Assembly: GCA_050246595.1 (NCBI GenBank)
Contig: JBFWVT010000002.1
Span: forward strand, 62,001-126,000
From: DATARH01 sp050246595
GTDB lineage: Bacteria > Pseudomonadota > Alphaproteobacteria > ATCC43930 > CGMCC-115725
DNA: 64,000 nucleotides
Direction of reading: 5' to 3'
Shown: positions 1 to 8,173 of the stretch, piece by piece
Numbering within the stretch: position 1 is the stretch's first letter
How the letters are laid out: each line of letters begins with the position of its first letter
Program-made: the position numbers and the translations under genes
The notes under the pieces: model-generated
Told to the model about the DNA's origin: nothing
The model's input: only the letters and a program-made list of their open reading frames with translations
The model's database searches: none

Positions 1-53
1 GCGTACCCACGGGGCACCATCCGGAGCTGTCACTTGGTAAAGAGCGTGCGCTT

Positions 54-92
54 GCGAAAGACGGCCGGCTGCGCCGCCCGGCCGTCTTTCGC
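54..92 (+). terminator. Terminator-like hairpin at window edge
   Basis: A perfect 15-bp inverted repeat (54-68 paired with 78-92) encloses a 9-nt loop; the 3' arm contains TCTTTC. It probably ends transcription of a gene lying before the window. There is no long T-tract, so a palindromic repeat is the alternative. Confidence 0.5.
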
Positions 93-209
93 CACACCGC
101 GCAGGCGACACCGGCTGAACAGATTTGTTGACCGCCCCGCGTTGCCCGGTACGATCGGGGGAGATCAGCGCCCGCCTGCTCGACCGGTCGTGCGCCATCC
201 GGCCAGGGC

Positions 210-1310
210 ATGCCGCGCAAAATCCTGCATCTTCTGGGGCAGCTTGAGATCGGGGGGCTGGAACGCGCCGCGTTGCGACTGGCCAGCCGCGGCCGGGCGC
301 TCGGCGGGGACCATTCGCTGCTCCTGTTCGACAAGCCGTTCCGATCGAATGAGCTTGATTTTGCCCCGGGAGAGGTGCCGACGCATTTTATTCCCCGAGG
401 GCGGGGCGTCGATTGGCGATTTACGGCGAAGCTGGCGAGATTTCTGTCGGAAAGTGGCGTCGAGATCGTCCATGCGCATAATGACGCGGCCATTTTCTAC
501 GGTGCTGCCGCAACGCTGATTGCCAGGACTCCGGTATCGCTCATCGGGACTTTCGGCACGCGACCCAGCCACACGACTCTCGGCGCCCGATTGCTGACCC
601 GCTGGGCGACCGGTCGGGCCGCCTACGTTGCGGCCGTTTCGCAAGAACTCAACGACTGGCTCATTACCGCCAAATGGTCGCGCAAATGCATGACGATTCT
701 TGGCGGCGTGGAGCTGGTTTTGTTTACTCCTCTTGGTCCGGCCGGCGGGTGGCGACAAAAGTTGCGCATTCCGGCTGACGCCTTGCTGGTTGGGCATATC
801 GGACGCTTTGCTCCGATAAAGCGGCATGAGGATATGTTTCGCGCGGCTCGCCTTCTTGAGCACGCAAAACCGCCGATCTTTTTTGTATTTGCAGGAGACG
901 GTCCCTTGTTCCAGGAATTTTCCGAGCGCGCCGCCGATATGCCCAATGTCCGGGTCCTGCCCAGCGTTCAAGATGTCCCGGCGCTTCTTCGTAATCTCGA
1001 TATCTTTGTACTCTACTCGGCTCACGAGGGGTGTCCGCAAGCATTGCTGGAAGCGATGGCATGCGGCCGCGCGATCATTGCATCGCATGTTGGCGGCGTA
1101 CCCGAGGTGCTGGAGACGGGTTCCGGCAGCCCCGTCGGGATCACCCTGCCGCCGTTTCGGCCCGATAGGCTCGCCGAGCATATCCGGCGTCTCGCTGCGG
1201 ACAAGGACCTGCGAACCCGATTGGGGGAACGCGCGCAAATCCGCGCGGAAGCATTTTCCTTTGACGAGGAGTGGGATCGGTACGCGGCGTTGTATGACAG
1301 CGCGGGCTAG
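210..1310 (+). CDS. Glycosyltransferase family 4 (GT-B fold)
   Basis: A 366-residue cytoplasmic glycosyltransferase of the GT4/GT1 class, which transfers a nucleotide-activated sugar to a growing glycan. The N-terminal half opens with LHLLGQLEIGGLERAALRLA, the GGxE/ER signature of this fold. The C-terminal half has the donor-site pattern HEGCPQALLEAMACG and GGVPEV, with the E-x7-E arrangement usual for GT4. The length is normal for the family. It is the first gene of a surface-polysaccharide locus and converges with the radical SAM gene, sharing a CTAG at the stop codons. The ATG at 210 has no strong ribosome site, so the start could shift by a few codons. Donor and acceptor sugars cannot be deduced. 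Confidence 0.88.
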   Translation: MPRKILHLLGQLEIGGLERAALRLASRGRALGGDHSLLLFDKPFRSNELDFAPGEVPTHFIPRGRGVDWRFTAKLARFLSESGVEIVHAHNDAAIFYGAAATLIARTPVSLIGTFGTRPSHTTLGARLLTRWATGRAAYVAAVSQELNDWLITAKWSRKCMTILGGVELVLFTPLGPAGGWRQKLRIPADALLVGHIGRFAPIKRHEDMFRAARLLEHAKPPIFFVFAGDGPLFQEFSERAADMPNVRVLPSVQDVPALLRNLDIFVLYSAHEGCPQALLEAMACGRAIIASHVGGVPEVLETGSGSPVGITLPPFRPDRLAEHIRRLAADKDLRTRLGERAQIRAEAFSFDEEWDRYAALYDSAG

Positions 1311-2458
1311 AATTCGGGTGGGCGTGCCCGCAACTGCTTGGCGATCGATCCGAATTCACGGCGGCTCGGCGCGTGCTTCAAGATCCGGCTTTCGCGTTCG
1401 CAATGGCAATTGGGACAGTTCAGAAGAAACGCGTCGCGGGCAGCGTTCCGGTGCTCGGCCGTGAACAGCATTTCGCTGAGTGGTTTCTCGTGCAGATTGC
1501 CGAGCACGAAGGTCACGTAACACAGCTTTACCGTACCGTCCGCCCCGACCCAGATCAGCTTGTGGGCGTCGCATGGCACGGCCATATCCGGACCTTTGAG
1601 CAGCCAGGACGGGATCGATAAAATACTCAGCATCGACTCCCTTATGCGATCCGGCTCCTGCATCTTCAGCTTCACGACCGAGTCCACGAACGTCATTATT
1701 GCGTCTCGATCGCTCGGCTCGAATTGCAGCTCCCGATCCGGCCCCATCGTGAAATAGGGGAGCGAGTAGTGGATCAGGTCTAATTGGACTTCCAGATCGT
1801 AACGGCGGGCGAAATCCCAGGCCTGGGTAAGCGCGTCGGGATTGCAGGATGATCTCGACAGCAGGAAATTTAGCTGTATCGAGATTTCGGAGCCGTACCG
1901 CTCGCGAACAAAGGCGATACTGTCTTCGAGGCGTCGATAGCGGCCGTCACGTTGCACGTACCGATCGTAATCGTCGCCGACGCCATAAAATCCGATAGTC
2001 AGAGTGCGCAGCCCTGCCTCATGGAGCTGGTCGATCTTCTGTCTGAGCAGCAGACCGTTGGTCGTCACATAAGGTGACAGACCCAAGCCTACCGCGTGTT
2101 TTATCATTGCCGGAAGGTCCGGATGCAGGAGAGGCTCCCCGCCATAAAGTCTCACGGTCTCCATTCCCGCTGCCTTGGCGTCTGTCAGCAACCGGTGCAC
2201 AACCGGATAGGGCAGTTGCTCTCCCGGCATGAAATCGCGCCCGTACCGGCAGCCGACACAGCGCAGGTTGCAATGAGCCGTGACGGCAACGGTGAGCTTG
2301 CGAGGCCGTGCTCCGATGAGACGCGGTGCAATCCGCGCGGCCGTGTGTTGCCACAACCCGAGTTGGGCTTCCGCTCCTCGCAACAGGCGCTTGGCGGTTG
2401 TGCTGCCTCCGGCGTACTGCCGGACGGCCGAACGGAAACGGCTGGAAAACGGCGGCAT
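1307..2458 (-). CDS. Radical SAM protein with SPASM-like C-terminus
   Basis: A 383-residue radical S-adenosylmethionine enzyme. The 4Fe-4S motif is CNLRCVGC (Cys63, Cys67, Cys70, a Cx3Cx2C arrangement), followed by the GGEPLL stretch that helps bind SAM. The C-terminal region has further cysteines at about 296, 313, 348, 351 and 353, matching a SPASM-type auxiliary cluster domain. Such proteins generate a 5'-deoxyadenosyl radical and often modify peptides or sugars. The neighbouring glycosyltransferases and capsule-type exporter suggest glycan modification, but this is inference. It is divergent from the TPR-permease gene and ends inside the stop codon of the opposing glycosyltransferase. Confidence 0.85.
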   Translation of the reverse strand: MPPFSSRFRSAVRQYAGGSTTAKRLLRGAEAQLGLWQHTAARIAPRLIGARPRKLTVAVTAHCNLRCVGCRYGRDFMPGEQLPYPVVHRLLTDAKAAGMETVRLYGGEPLLHPDLPAMIKHAVGLGLSPYVTTNGLLLRQKIDQLHEAGLRTLTIGFYGVGDDYDRYVQRDGRYRRLEDSIAFVRERYGSEISIQLNFLLSRSSCNPDALTQAWDFARRYDLEVQLDLIHYSLPYFTMGPDRELQFEPSDRDAIMTFVDSVVKLKMQEPDRIRESMLSILSIPSWLLKGPDMAVPCDAHKLIWVGADGTVKLCYVTFVLGNLHEKPLSEMLFTAEHRNAARDAFLLNCPNCHCERESRILKHAPSRREFGSIAKQLRARPPEF

Positions 2459-2725
2459 GCGTCACCTCGGAAATCGGCTGCGGAGACCGGCAGCAGGACC
2501 GGTCTCCGGCAGTGGCGAGCCCGCGCATCGCGCGAGCTGTCGCATCCTGGGATAGAATTATCTGAATATAAATCTCTATTGTGGTTAACAAAGTTGATTT
2601 TTGTTCCTTTTTGCCCATCGGCCGTGCGTCTGCGCAACAGAGACGCGAAAACCGGTTGAAGAGCGTCAGGCAGGCAATTAATCTTACCTGAATCTATCCC
2701 TGTTTTAGCGAAATTCTAGGATTAG
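2459..2725. other. Divergent AT-rich intergenic region
   Basis: This 267-nt gap separates the leftward radical SAM gene from the rightward export operon. The part near 2555-2620 is clearly AT-richer than its surroundings and is the natural place for divergent promoters, but no -35/-10 pair is convincing and no gene is seen. Confidence 0.4.
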
Positions 2726-4591
2726 TTGAGAAACAAATACATAAAACCCGATACACGTGCACCGGGTCCCGATTATTTCGGTCCTGCCGCCAAGGGGGGG
2801 CAGGCGGAGCACGAGTATTTTTTGCCGTCCGACCGACATTCCGCCGAGAGCCGGCCCGATCCGCTCCAGACTTGCAAGCTGGCCGAAACGTTGCTGCACC
2901 AGGGGCGGCGCGACGACGCGCTCGCCTGCGCGCGGCGCGGATTTCCCGCTTCCGGAGACGATCCGGCGCTGCTGCGCATCTGCGCCTGGGTCTTCAGCAA
3001 TTGTGACAGCCACGACGAGGCCGCCGCCGCGTATCGTCGGCTGATCGAGCTGTGCCCGGATTGGATCGAAGGGTATCGCCATTTGAGCGGCGCCCTGGCG
3101 GCGGCGGGACGCGTCGATGAGGCGATCGCGCCGGCGACGGCCGCCGCCACGCTGGCGCCGAACAATCCCGAATTCGCGCTGCATACGGCCGCGCTGCTGT
3201 CGGACCGGCGCCGCGTCGCGGAAGCCGCCGAGTGGGCGATGCGTGCCGTTGCGGCGCAGCCCGAGGCGGAACCCGGTACCACGCCCGGCACCGTGATCGA
3301 TGCCGCCGAGCTGCTGATGCGCTGCGGCCGCGCCGAGGAGGCCGCGAGCCTGCTGCGCCGCGTTTCGGCCCCCGCCGCCACTGCGCGGCTCTGGCGCGTG
3401 CTGTCCGGTGCCGAGATGCTGTGCGGCCGGCTTGACGGGGCGCTCGACGCCGCCGAGCGGGCCCGCGGCGCGGCGCCGGACAACGCGGAATTCGCGCTGC
3501 ATCACGGGCATCTGCTGTGGCAGCGCGGCGCCCTGTCGGAAGCTGCCCTGGCGTTCGCCGGAGCGGCGCGGCTCGATCCGGACGGGCGCGACATCAAGCG
3601 CACGCAGCTGAGCTTTTATCTCGCCGCCGGGCTGACGACCGAGGCGACGGCTGCCGGCGGCGAGCTGCTGCATCGCTTTCCCGACGACAGGGATGCGGTC
3701 GAGGCGGTTCTGCACCTGCTCAACCACCGGCTCGACACGATCGACGGTCAGTATGTCGTGCTCGACGAGCAGGCGGCGCGGCCGCTGCGGCCGCCGCGCC
3801 CATCGCCGGGATTGCTGGAACGGCTGCGCGGCCAGCGCCGCGTCGTGCGCGCGTTGATCCTCCGCGAAACCAGAACGCGGTTCGCCGGTACCAGGCTCGG
3901 ATACGGCTGGGCGCTGATCGAGCCGATGCTGCACATCGCGCTGCTATCGGCGACCTTTGCCGTCCTGATGCACGGCAGACCGCCGATCGGCTCGGATTTC
4001 TTCGTCTTCTACTATACCGGGCTGATCCCGTACCACGTCTTTGTCCACGCCAGCACCGGGATGAGCCACGCGCTGATCAACAACGCGCCGCTGCTGCAAC
4101 TGCCGCCGGTATCGAGCTTCGACGTCATCGCCGCGCGCGGTCTTCTCGAAGTGATGACGGATGTGATTGTTGCAGTCGTGCTGCTGGCCGGGTTTCTGGC
4201 GATCGGGCTGCGGGCGATGCCGGACGATCTGTGGGAGCCGTCGATCGCCGTGCTGGCGATCGCTGCTTTCGGGTTTGGTGTCGGTTTTGTCAACGCGGTG
4301 GTGACGGTGTTCTGGCGGTCGTGGGAGAAGACCTACGCGCAGCTGACCCGGCTGTTGTATTTCGTATCGGGCATTTTCTACGTCCCCGGGATGATGCCGG
4401 ACTGGGCGCGCGACGTCCTGGTCTGGAACCCGCTGCTGCACGCGATCGACTGGTTCCGCGCCGGTTTTTTCGAGGTGTACCAGCCGCACTGGCTGGACCG
4501 GTCGTATGTCGCAATCGTCGCGATCGTGTCGCTGCTCGCCGGCCTGGCGCTGCACCGTCTGCTGCGGCGCAGATTGAGCGCGGCGCTATGA
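2726..4591 (+). CDS. TPR domain fused to ABC-2 polysaccharide export permease (KpsM-like)
   Basis: A 621-residue protein with two parts. Residues about 40-330 are alanine-rich tetratricopeptide-like helical repeats. Residues about 365-621 are an ABC-2 type permease of the KpsM/Wzm family with about six membrane segments, opening with the family-typical LILRETRTRFAGTRLGYGWA and containing the NPLLHAIDWFR region near the last segments. The permease half alone matches the usual KpsM length of about 260 residues, so the N-terminal half is an addition. It should form the inner-membrane channel for a lipid-linked or capsule-type polysaccharide, with the TPR part offering a cytoplasmic docking surface. 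The start is a TTG at 2726; a later start inside the TPR region cannot be excluded. Its stop overlaps the next ATG. Confidence 0.85.
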   Translation: MRNKYIKPDTRAPGPDYFGPAAKGGQAEHEYFLPSDRHSAESRPDPLQTCKLAETLLHQGRRDDALACARRGFPASGDDPALLRICAWVFSNCDSHDEAAAAYRRLIELCPDWIEGYRHLSGALAAAGRVDEAIAPATAAATLAPNNPEFALHTAALLSDRRRVAEAAEWAMRAVAAQPEAEPGTTPGTVIDAAELLMRCGRAEEAASLLRRVSAPAATARLWRVLSGAEMLCGRLDGALDAAERARGAAPDNAEFALHHGHLLWQRGALSEAALAFAGAARLDPDGRDIKRTQLSFYLAAGLTTEATAAGGELLHRFPDDRDAVEAVLHLLNHRLDTIDGQYVVLDEQAARPLRPPRPSPGLLERLRGQRRVVRALILRETRTRFAGTRLGYGWALIEPMLHIALLSATFAVLMHGRPPIGSDFFVFYYTGLIPYHVFVHASTGMSHALINNAPLLQLPPVSSFDVIAARGLLEVMTDVIVAVVLLAGFLAIGLRAMPDDLWEPSIAVLAIAAFGFGVGFVNAVVTVFWRSWEKTYAQLTRLLYFVSGIFYVPGMMPDWARDVLVWNPLLHAIDWFRAGFFEVYQPHWLDRSYVAIVAIVSLLAGLALHRLLRRRLSAAL

Positions 4592-5250
4592 TTGCGCTCG
4601 AACGGGTGAGAAAATCCTACCGCAGCGCCGCCGGCCGCAGGGTCCTGCTCGACGATGTCTCGGCCGAGTTTCCCGCAGGTCATAATTTCGGGATTCTCGG
4701 CGCCAACGGGGCGGGAAAATCGACGCTGATCCGTCTGCTGGCCGGCTCCGAGATGCCCGATCGCGGCACCATCCGCCGCCGTGCTCGCGTGTCGTTTCCG
4801 CTCGGGTTTGGCGGCACGGTTCACGGCGCGCTGTCGGGCCGCGAGAATGTCGCCTTTATCGCCCGCGTCTACGGCGCCGGCGTGCGCCGGACGGTGCGGT
4901 TTGTCGAGGAATTTTCCGAACTCGGCGAATATTTCGATATGCCGGTCGATACCTACTCGGCGGGCATGCGGGCGCGGCTCGCCTTTGGCGTCTGTCTGGC
5001 GATCGATTTCGACGTGTACCTGATCGACGAGGTCACCGAGATCGGCGATGAGCACTTCCGCCGCAAATGCGCCGCTGCGTTCCGCGAGCGCCTGCGGTCG
5101 TCCGACATCATTCTGGCGACGCACAACCATCACACGATCCGGCAGTACTGCGACCGCGGGGCCGTCCTGGCCGGCGGCGGGCTGCGGTTGTTCGACAGCG
5201 TGGCGGGCGCGTTCGAATGCTATCGGACCATGCTGACAAAGCCGGATTGA
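4588..5250 (+). CDS. kpsT: Polysaccharide export ABC transporter ATP-binding protein (KpsT-like)
   Basis: A 220-residue ATPase. Walker A is GANGAGKST at residues 38-46, the ABC signature is YSAGM at 123-127 and Walker B is FDVYLIDE at 141-148. The short length, the switch to FPLGFGG after strand two and the absence of a C-terminal sugar-binding extension fit KpsT-type capsule exporters rather than Wzt O-antigen exporters. It powers export with the preceding permease. The ATG at 4588 overlaps the upstream stop as ATGA, and its own stop overlaps the next start as TGATG, indicating translational coupling of the three export genes. Confidence 0.9.
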   Translation: MIALERVRKSYRSAAGRRVLLDDVSAEFPAGHNFGILGANGAGKSTLIRLLAGSEMPDRGTIRRRARVSFPLGFGGTVHGALSGRENVAFIARVYGAGVRRTVRFVEEFSELGEYFDMPVDTYSAGMRARLAFGVCLAIDFDVYLIDEVTEIGDEHFRRKCAAAFRERLRSSDIILATHNHHTIRQYCDRGAVLAGGGLRLFDSVAGAFECYRTMLTKPD

Positions 5251-6539
5251 TGCCGGACGCCGACGCGCCGCCGCGCATCGCCGCCGCGGTTCCGCCGGCC
5301 GGCAACCGGGTGGCGGTCGCGACCGCGACCGCCGTGCCGGCGCAAGCCGAGCCGGCGCCGTCGTTGCTGCCCGCGCTCCGGCAGGCCGAGGTGGCGACGC
5401 CCGATACGAACGCCGCGAAGCAGACTGCCGGGTCTCGCACGCTTCTGTCGCCGCGCCTGCTCTCCTTTATCGCGATCGTCGTGGTTCCGATTGCCCTGGC
5501 GGCGGGGTATCTGTTTGCGGCGGCGAGCGATCAGTACGTTGCCGAGTTTCGCTTCACGCTCAGCAGCGCCGAGGCGCCGCGTTTCGACCCGGCCGCGCTG
5601 CTGGCCGGCATTACCGCGCCCGCTCCGCCGGCCGCGCTCGAATCGCAGATTCTTGTCCAGTACATCGGCAGCCGCGCCATCGTGGACCGGATCGACGCGG
5701 CGTTCGATCTGCGCCGGTTGTTTTCTCCGCCGCAGGCCGACTGGTGGTCGCGGCTGTCGACATCGGCCACGATCGAGATGCTGGTGCGGTACTGGAAGGG
5801 TCAGGTCGATCCGGTTTACGACGCCGCCAACGGCACCGTTACGGTTCGCGTCCGCGCCTTTGATCCCGGTGAGGCGTTACGTCTGGCCGAAGCCATCGTG
5901 GCGGCGTGCGAGGCTCTGGTCAACGAGCTGTCGCAGCGGTCGCGGCATGACGCGCTGGCTCACGCAAACGCGGAATTGGCGCAGGCCGAGGATCGGCTCA
6001 AGGCGGTTCTCGCCCGGATTCGCGCGTTCCGCGATCGCGAGGGGCTGATCGATCCGGCCCGGACCGCGGAAGCGAGCGGCGCGCTGGCGGCCCGGCTGCG
6101 CGACGAGCTGACCAAGGCGCATACCGAACTCGCGATCCTGAAGCGCTACATGCGCGACGATGCCCCCTCGATCCAGGTGCTGATGGCGCGCATTCAGGCG
6201 ATCGAGACGCAGCTTCGTTCGCTGGCCGCCGAGATGACCGACCCCGCGGAGGCACGCTCGGATCGGCTGACCCGGCGTCTCGGAGAATATGAGCAGATCG
6301 ACAGCGAGCGGCGCTTTGCCGAGGCGTCGTATCAGCTGGCGCTGCGTGCCGTCGAGCAGGCGCGCGCCAATGCCGACCGACAGCGCGTGTTCATCGCCAG
6401 TTTTGTGCCGCCAAGCCTGCCCGAGGAGCCGCTCTACCCGCGGCGGTGGCGCACGCTCGGGATTGTCGCGGTGATCGCGTTCGCGCTCTGGGGAATCGGC
6501 GGTCTGGCCGCGCAATCGGTACGCGAGCACCTGTCGTGA
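5250..6539 (+). CDS. kpsE: Capsule polysaccharide export inner-membrane protein (KpsE/BexC/CtrB-like)
   Basis: A 429-residue polysaccharide co-polymerase family protein. A Pro/Ala-rich cytoplasmic tail of about 65 residues precedes a membrane segment at about 71-91. A long periplasmic region with coiled-coil helices follows, and a second membrane segment lies at about 402-422 just after the proline-rich stretch VPPSLPEEPLYPRRW, typical of the family. It bridges the ABC exporter and the outer-membrane channel. No outer-membrane Wza/KpsD gene is visible in the window. The ATG at 5250 shares its A with the stop of kpsT. Earlier in-frame starts lie inside kpsT and give unrelated sequence, so this start is preferred. 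Confidence 0.87.
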   Translation: MPDADAPPRIAAAVPPAGNRVAVATATAVPAQAEPAPSLLPALRQAEVATPDTNAAKQTAGSRTLLSPRLLSFIAIVVVPIALAAGYLFAAASDQYVAEFRFTLSSAEAPRFDPAALLAGITAPAPPAALESQILVQYIGSRAIVDRIDAAFDLRRLFSPPQADWWSRLSTSATIEMLVRYWKGQVDPVYDAANGTVTVRVRAFDPGEALRLAEAIVAACEALVNELSQRSRHDALAHANAELAQAEDRLKAVLARIRAFRDREGLIDPARTAEASGALAARLRDELTKAHTELAILKRYMRDDAPSIQVLMARIQAIETQLRSLAAEMTDPAEARSDRLTRRLGEYEQIDSERRFAEASYQLALRAVEQARANADRQRVFIASFVPPSLPEEPLYPRRWRTLGIVAVIAFALWGIGGLAAQSVREHLS

Positions 6540-6592
6540 CCCGAAATTTTCATGGTCGAAACCCGGCACAGCCGAAACCTGGGAGCATACAG

Positions 6593-8023
6593 ATGGCGAC
6601 ATTCGCATTCCGCTCCGCCGCCGCGTTTGGCGCCGAACGGGCCTCCCCGGTCGCGGCCCCGCCGCCGCGCAAGGAAACGCTGGCGATCGTTTCGAGCGGC
6701 AGCAGGCTTTGCGGTGTTGCCGCGTACACCGCCGCGTTGCGGCGCCAGCTCGACGATGTCTTTGATGTCACGGTCTTCAACCTGAACCAATACCTAATGC
6801 GCAACCCGAACCGCCGGGTGCGCAAACTCGCCGATCGCCAGGTAAAGGAGATCTGCCGGGCTATCCGGCAGTTTGATACCGTCAATCTGCAGCTAGAATA
6901 CGGTACCCTGGGTCGTTTTGGCCGGGACATCCACCGCCGCTTCTGCTGGCTGACCGATGCCGCCCCGCGGCTTTCGGTGACATTTCACAGCCTGCAGATG
7001 CCGCCCTCTTTCGATGCGGGCGGTTTCGCCAGGGCGCTCGCGACATTCCGGTTCAAGGAGGCGGCGCAGATGCGTGCCAGTCTGCGCCGGGGGCACCTGC
7101 TGTCCCACGGCATCGCGCGGCAGCTCCGGCGAGTCCAGAGCCACAAGCAGGTCAGCGCGATTGTTCATAACCGGCGCGATCGCAACGATGTTCGCTACCT
7201 GTACGGCATCCGGGAGGTCTTTGATCACCCGCTCGCCTATCTGTCGCTGGACGAGGTCGAGGCGCTGCGCGGCCGCGCGTCGCGGCGGGATTTTCCGATG
7301 CTCGATGCGCTGCCGGATGATGCGGTGCTGATCGGAGTTTTCGGCTTTATCAACGAATACAAGGGAATCGCAACCGCCATCGAGGCGCTGCACCATTTGC
7401 CGGAGAACCATCACCTGTTGATCTTCGGCGGCGTGCATCCGCAGGAGATCACGCTGCGGCAGAAGCGGCATCCCTATATCGGCAAATTGTTCGAGCACGG
7501 TTTTGTGGACGCAACACTATACGACAAGCTCGGCGAACTCGCCGCGCAAGGCGCACCGCGGCTGGTCGTCGAGGCCGATCGGGGTCTGTCCGAGCTGCTG
7601 GGGCGGCACCCGAAGGATCTGTCGGACCGCATCCATTTTATGGGCGCGCCGGCCGAAACCGAGTTTCTTTCCGGCATGGCGGTGTGCGACGCAGTCGTGT
7701 TCCCTTATCTCGAAGTCGGACAGTCCTCCTCCGGGCCGATCTCGCAGGCCCTCGAACTCGGCTGCCGGATCGTGGCGTCGCGCACGCACGCGTTTCTTGA
7801 ATTCGCTGAGTATCACAGCAACGCGGTCGAGTTCTTCGATATCGGCAATCATATCGAGCTTGCCGAACGGCTGACGGCGCGCCGGCAGTTCAGCCCGCGC
7901 TCCGGTCTTCCGGAATTCAATGCGGACACCAACCGGGAGACTTACCGGTTGGCCAACAGCTGCACCTGGCGGTCCCGCTCCGATGCCAGCCTGACGAGGG
8001 AGCTGCTGACTGTGTCGGGATGA
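6593..8023 (+). CDS. Glycosyltransferase of the polysaccharide export locus
   Basis: A 476-residue GT-B glycosyltransferase-like protein. The N-terminal domain begins IVSSGSRLCGVAAYTAAL, resembling the SxGCGVAxYT start of GT4 enzymes. The C-terminal domain has FGFINEYKGIATAIEAL and ends with VVFPYLEVGQSSSGPISQAL followed by a donor-site segment. The enzyme probably acts in the cytoplasm on the glycan exported by the preceding ABC system. The ATG at 6593 is chosen because GGGAG lies 8 nt upstream and the preceding codons overlap kpsE without family resemblance. It is the last gene of the operon; sugar specificity is unknown. Confidence 0.82.
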   Translation: MATFAFRSAAAFGAERASPVAAPPPRKETLAIVSSGSRLCGVAAYTAALRRQLDDVFDVTVFNLNQYLMRNPNRRVRKLADRQVKEICRAIRQFDTVNLQLEYGTLGRFGRDIHRRFCWLTDAAPRLSVTFHSLQMPPSFDAGGFARALATFRFKEAAQMRASLRRGHLLSHGIARQLRRVQSHKQVSAIVHNRRDRNDVRYLYGIREVFDHPLAYLSLDEVEALRGRASRRDFPMLDALPDDAVLIGVFGFINEYKGIATAIEALHHLPENHHLLIFGGVHPQEITLRQKRHPYIGKLFEHGFVDATLYDKLGELAAQGAPRLVVEADRGLSELLGRHPKDLSDRIHFMGAPAETEFLSGMAVCDAVVFPYLEVGQSSSGPISQALELGCRIVASRTHAFLEFAEYHSNAVEFFDIGNHIELAERLTARRQFSPRSGLPEFNADTNRETYRLANSCTWRSRSDASLTRELLTVSG

Positions 8024-8173
8024 GACGCGGAAAGCGGCTGACCCCGGCGCTCCGGCGGAGCCCGAGCACGCTGTCGGGAAGTATTGCCTGCTCTCGAACG
8101 GGGAACGGGCGCGCCCGTCGCCCGTCATTCGGTCGGCTTATCGCAGGAGCGGCCGCGGCGGGCGCTGAAACCG

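Noticed and set aside
165..1238. Long minus-strand open frame opposite the first glycosyltransferase
   Set aside because: It is antisense to a clear GT4 gene and has arginine-rich, family-less sequence typical of shadow frames in high-GC DNA.
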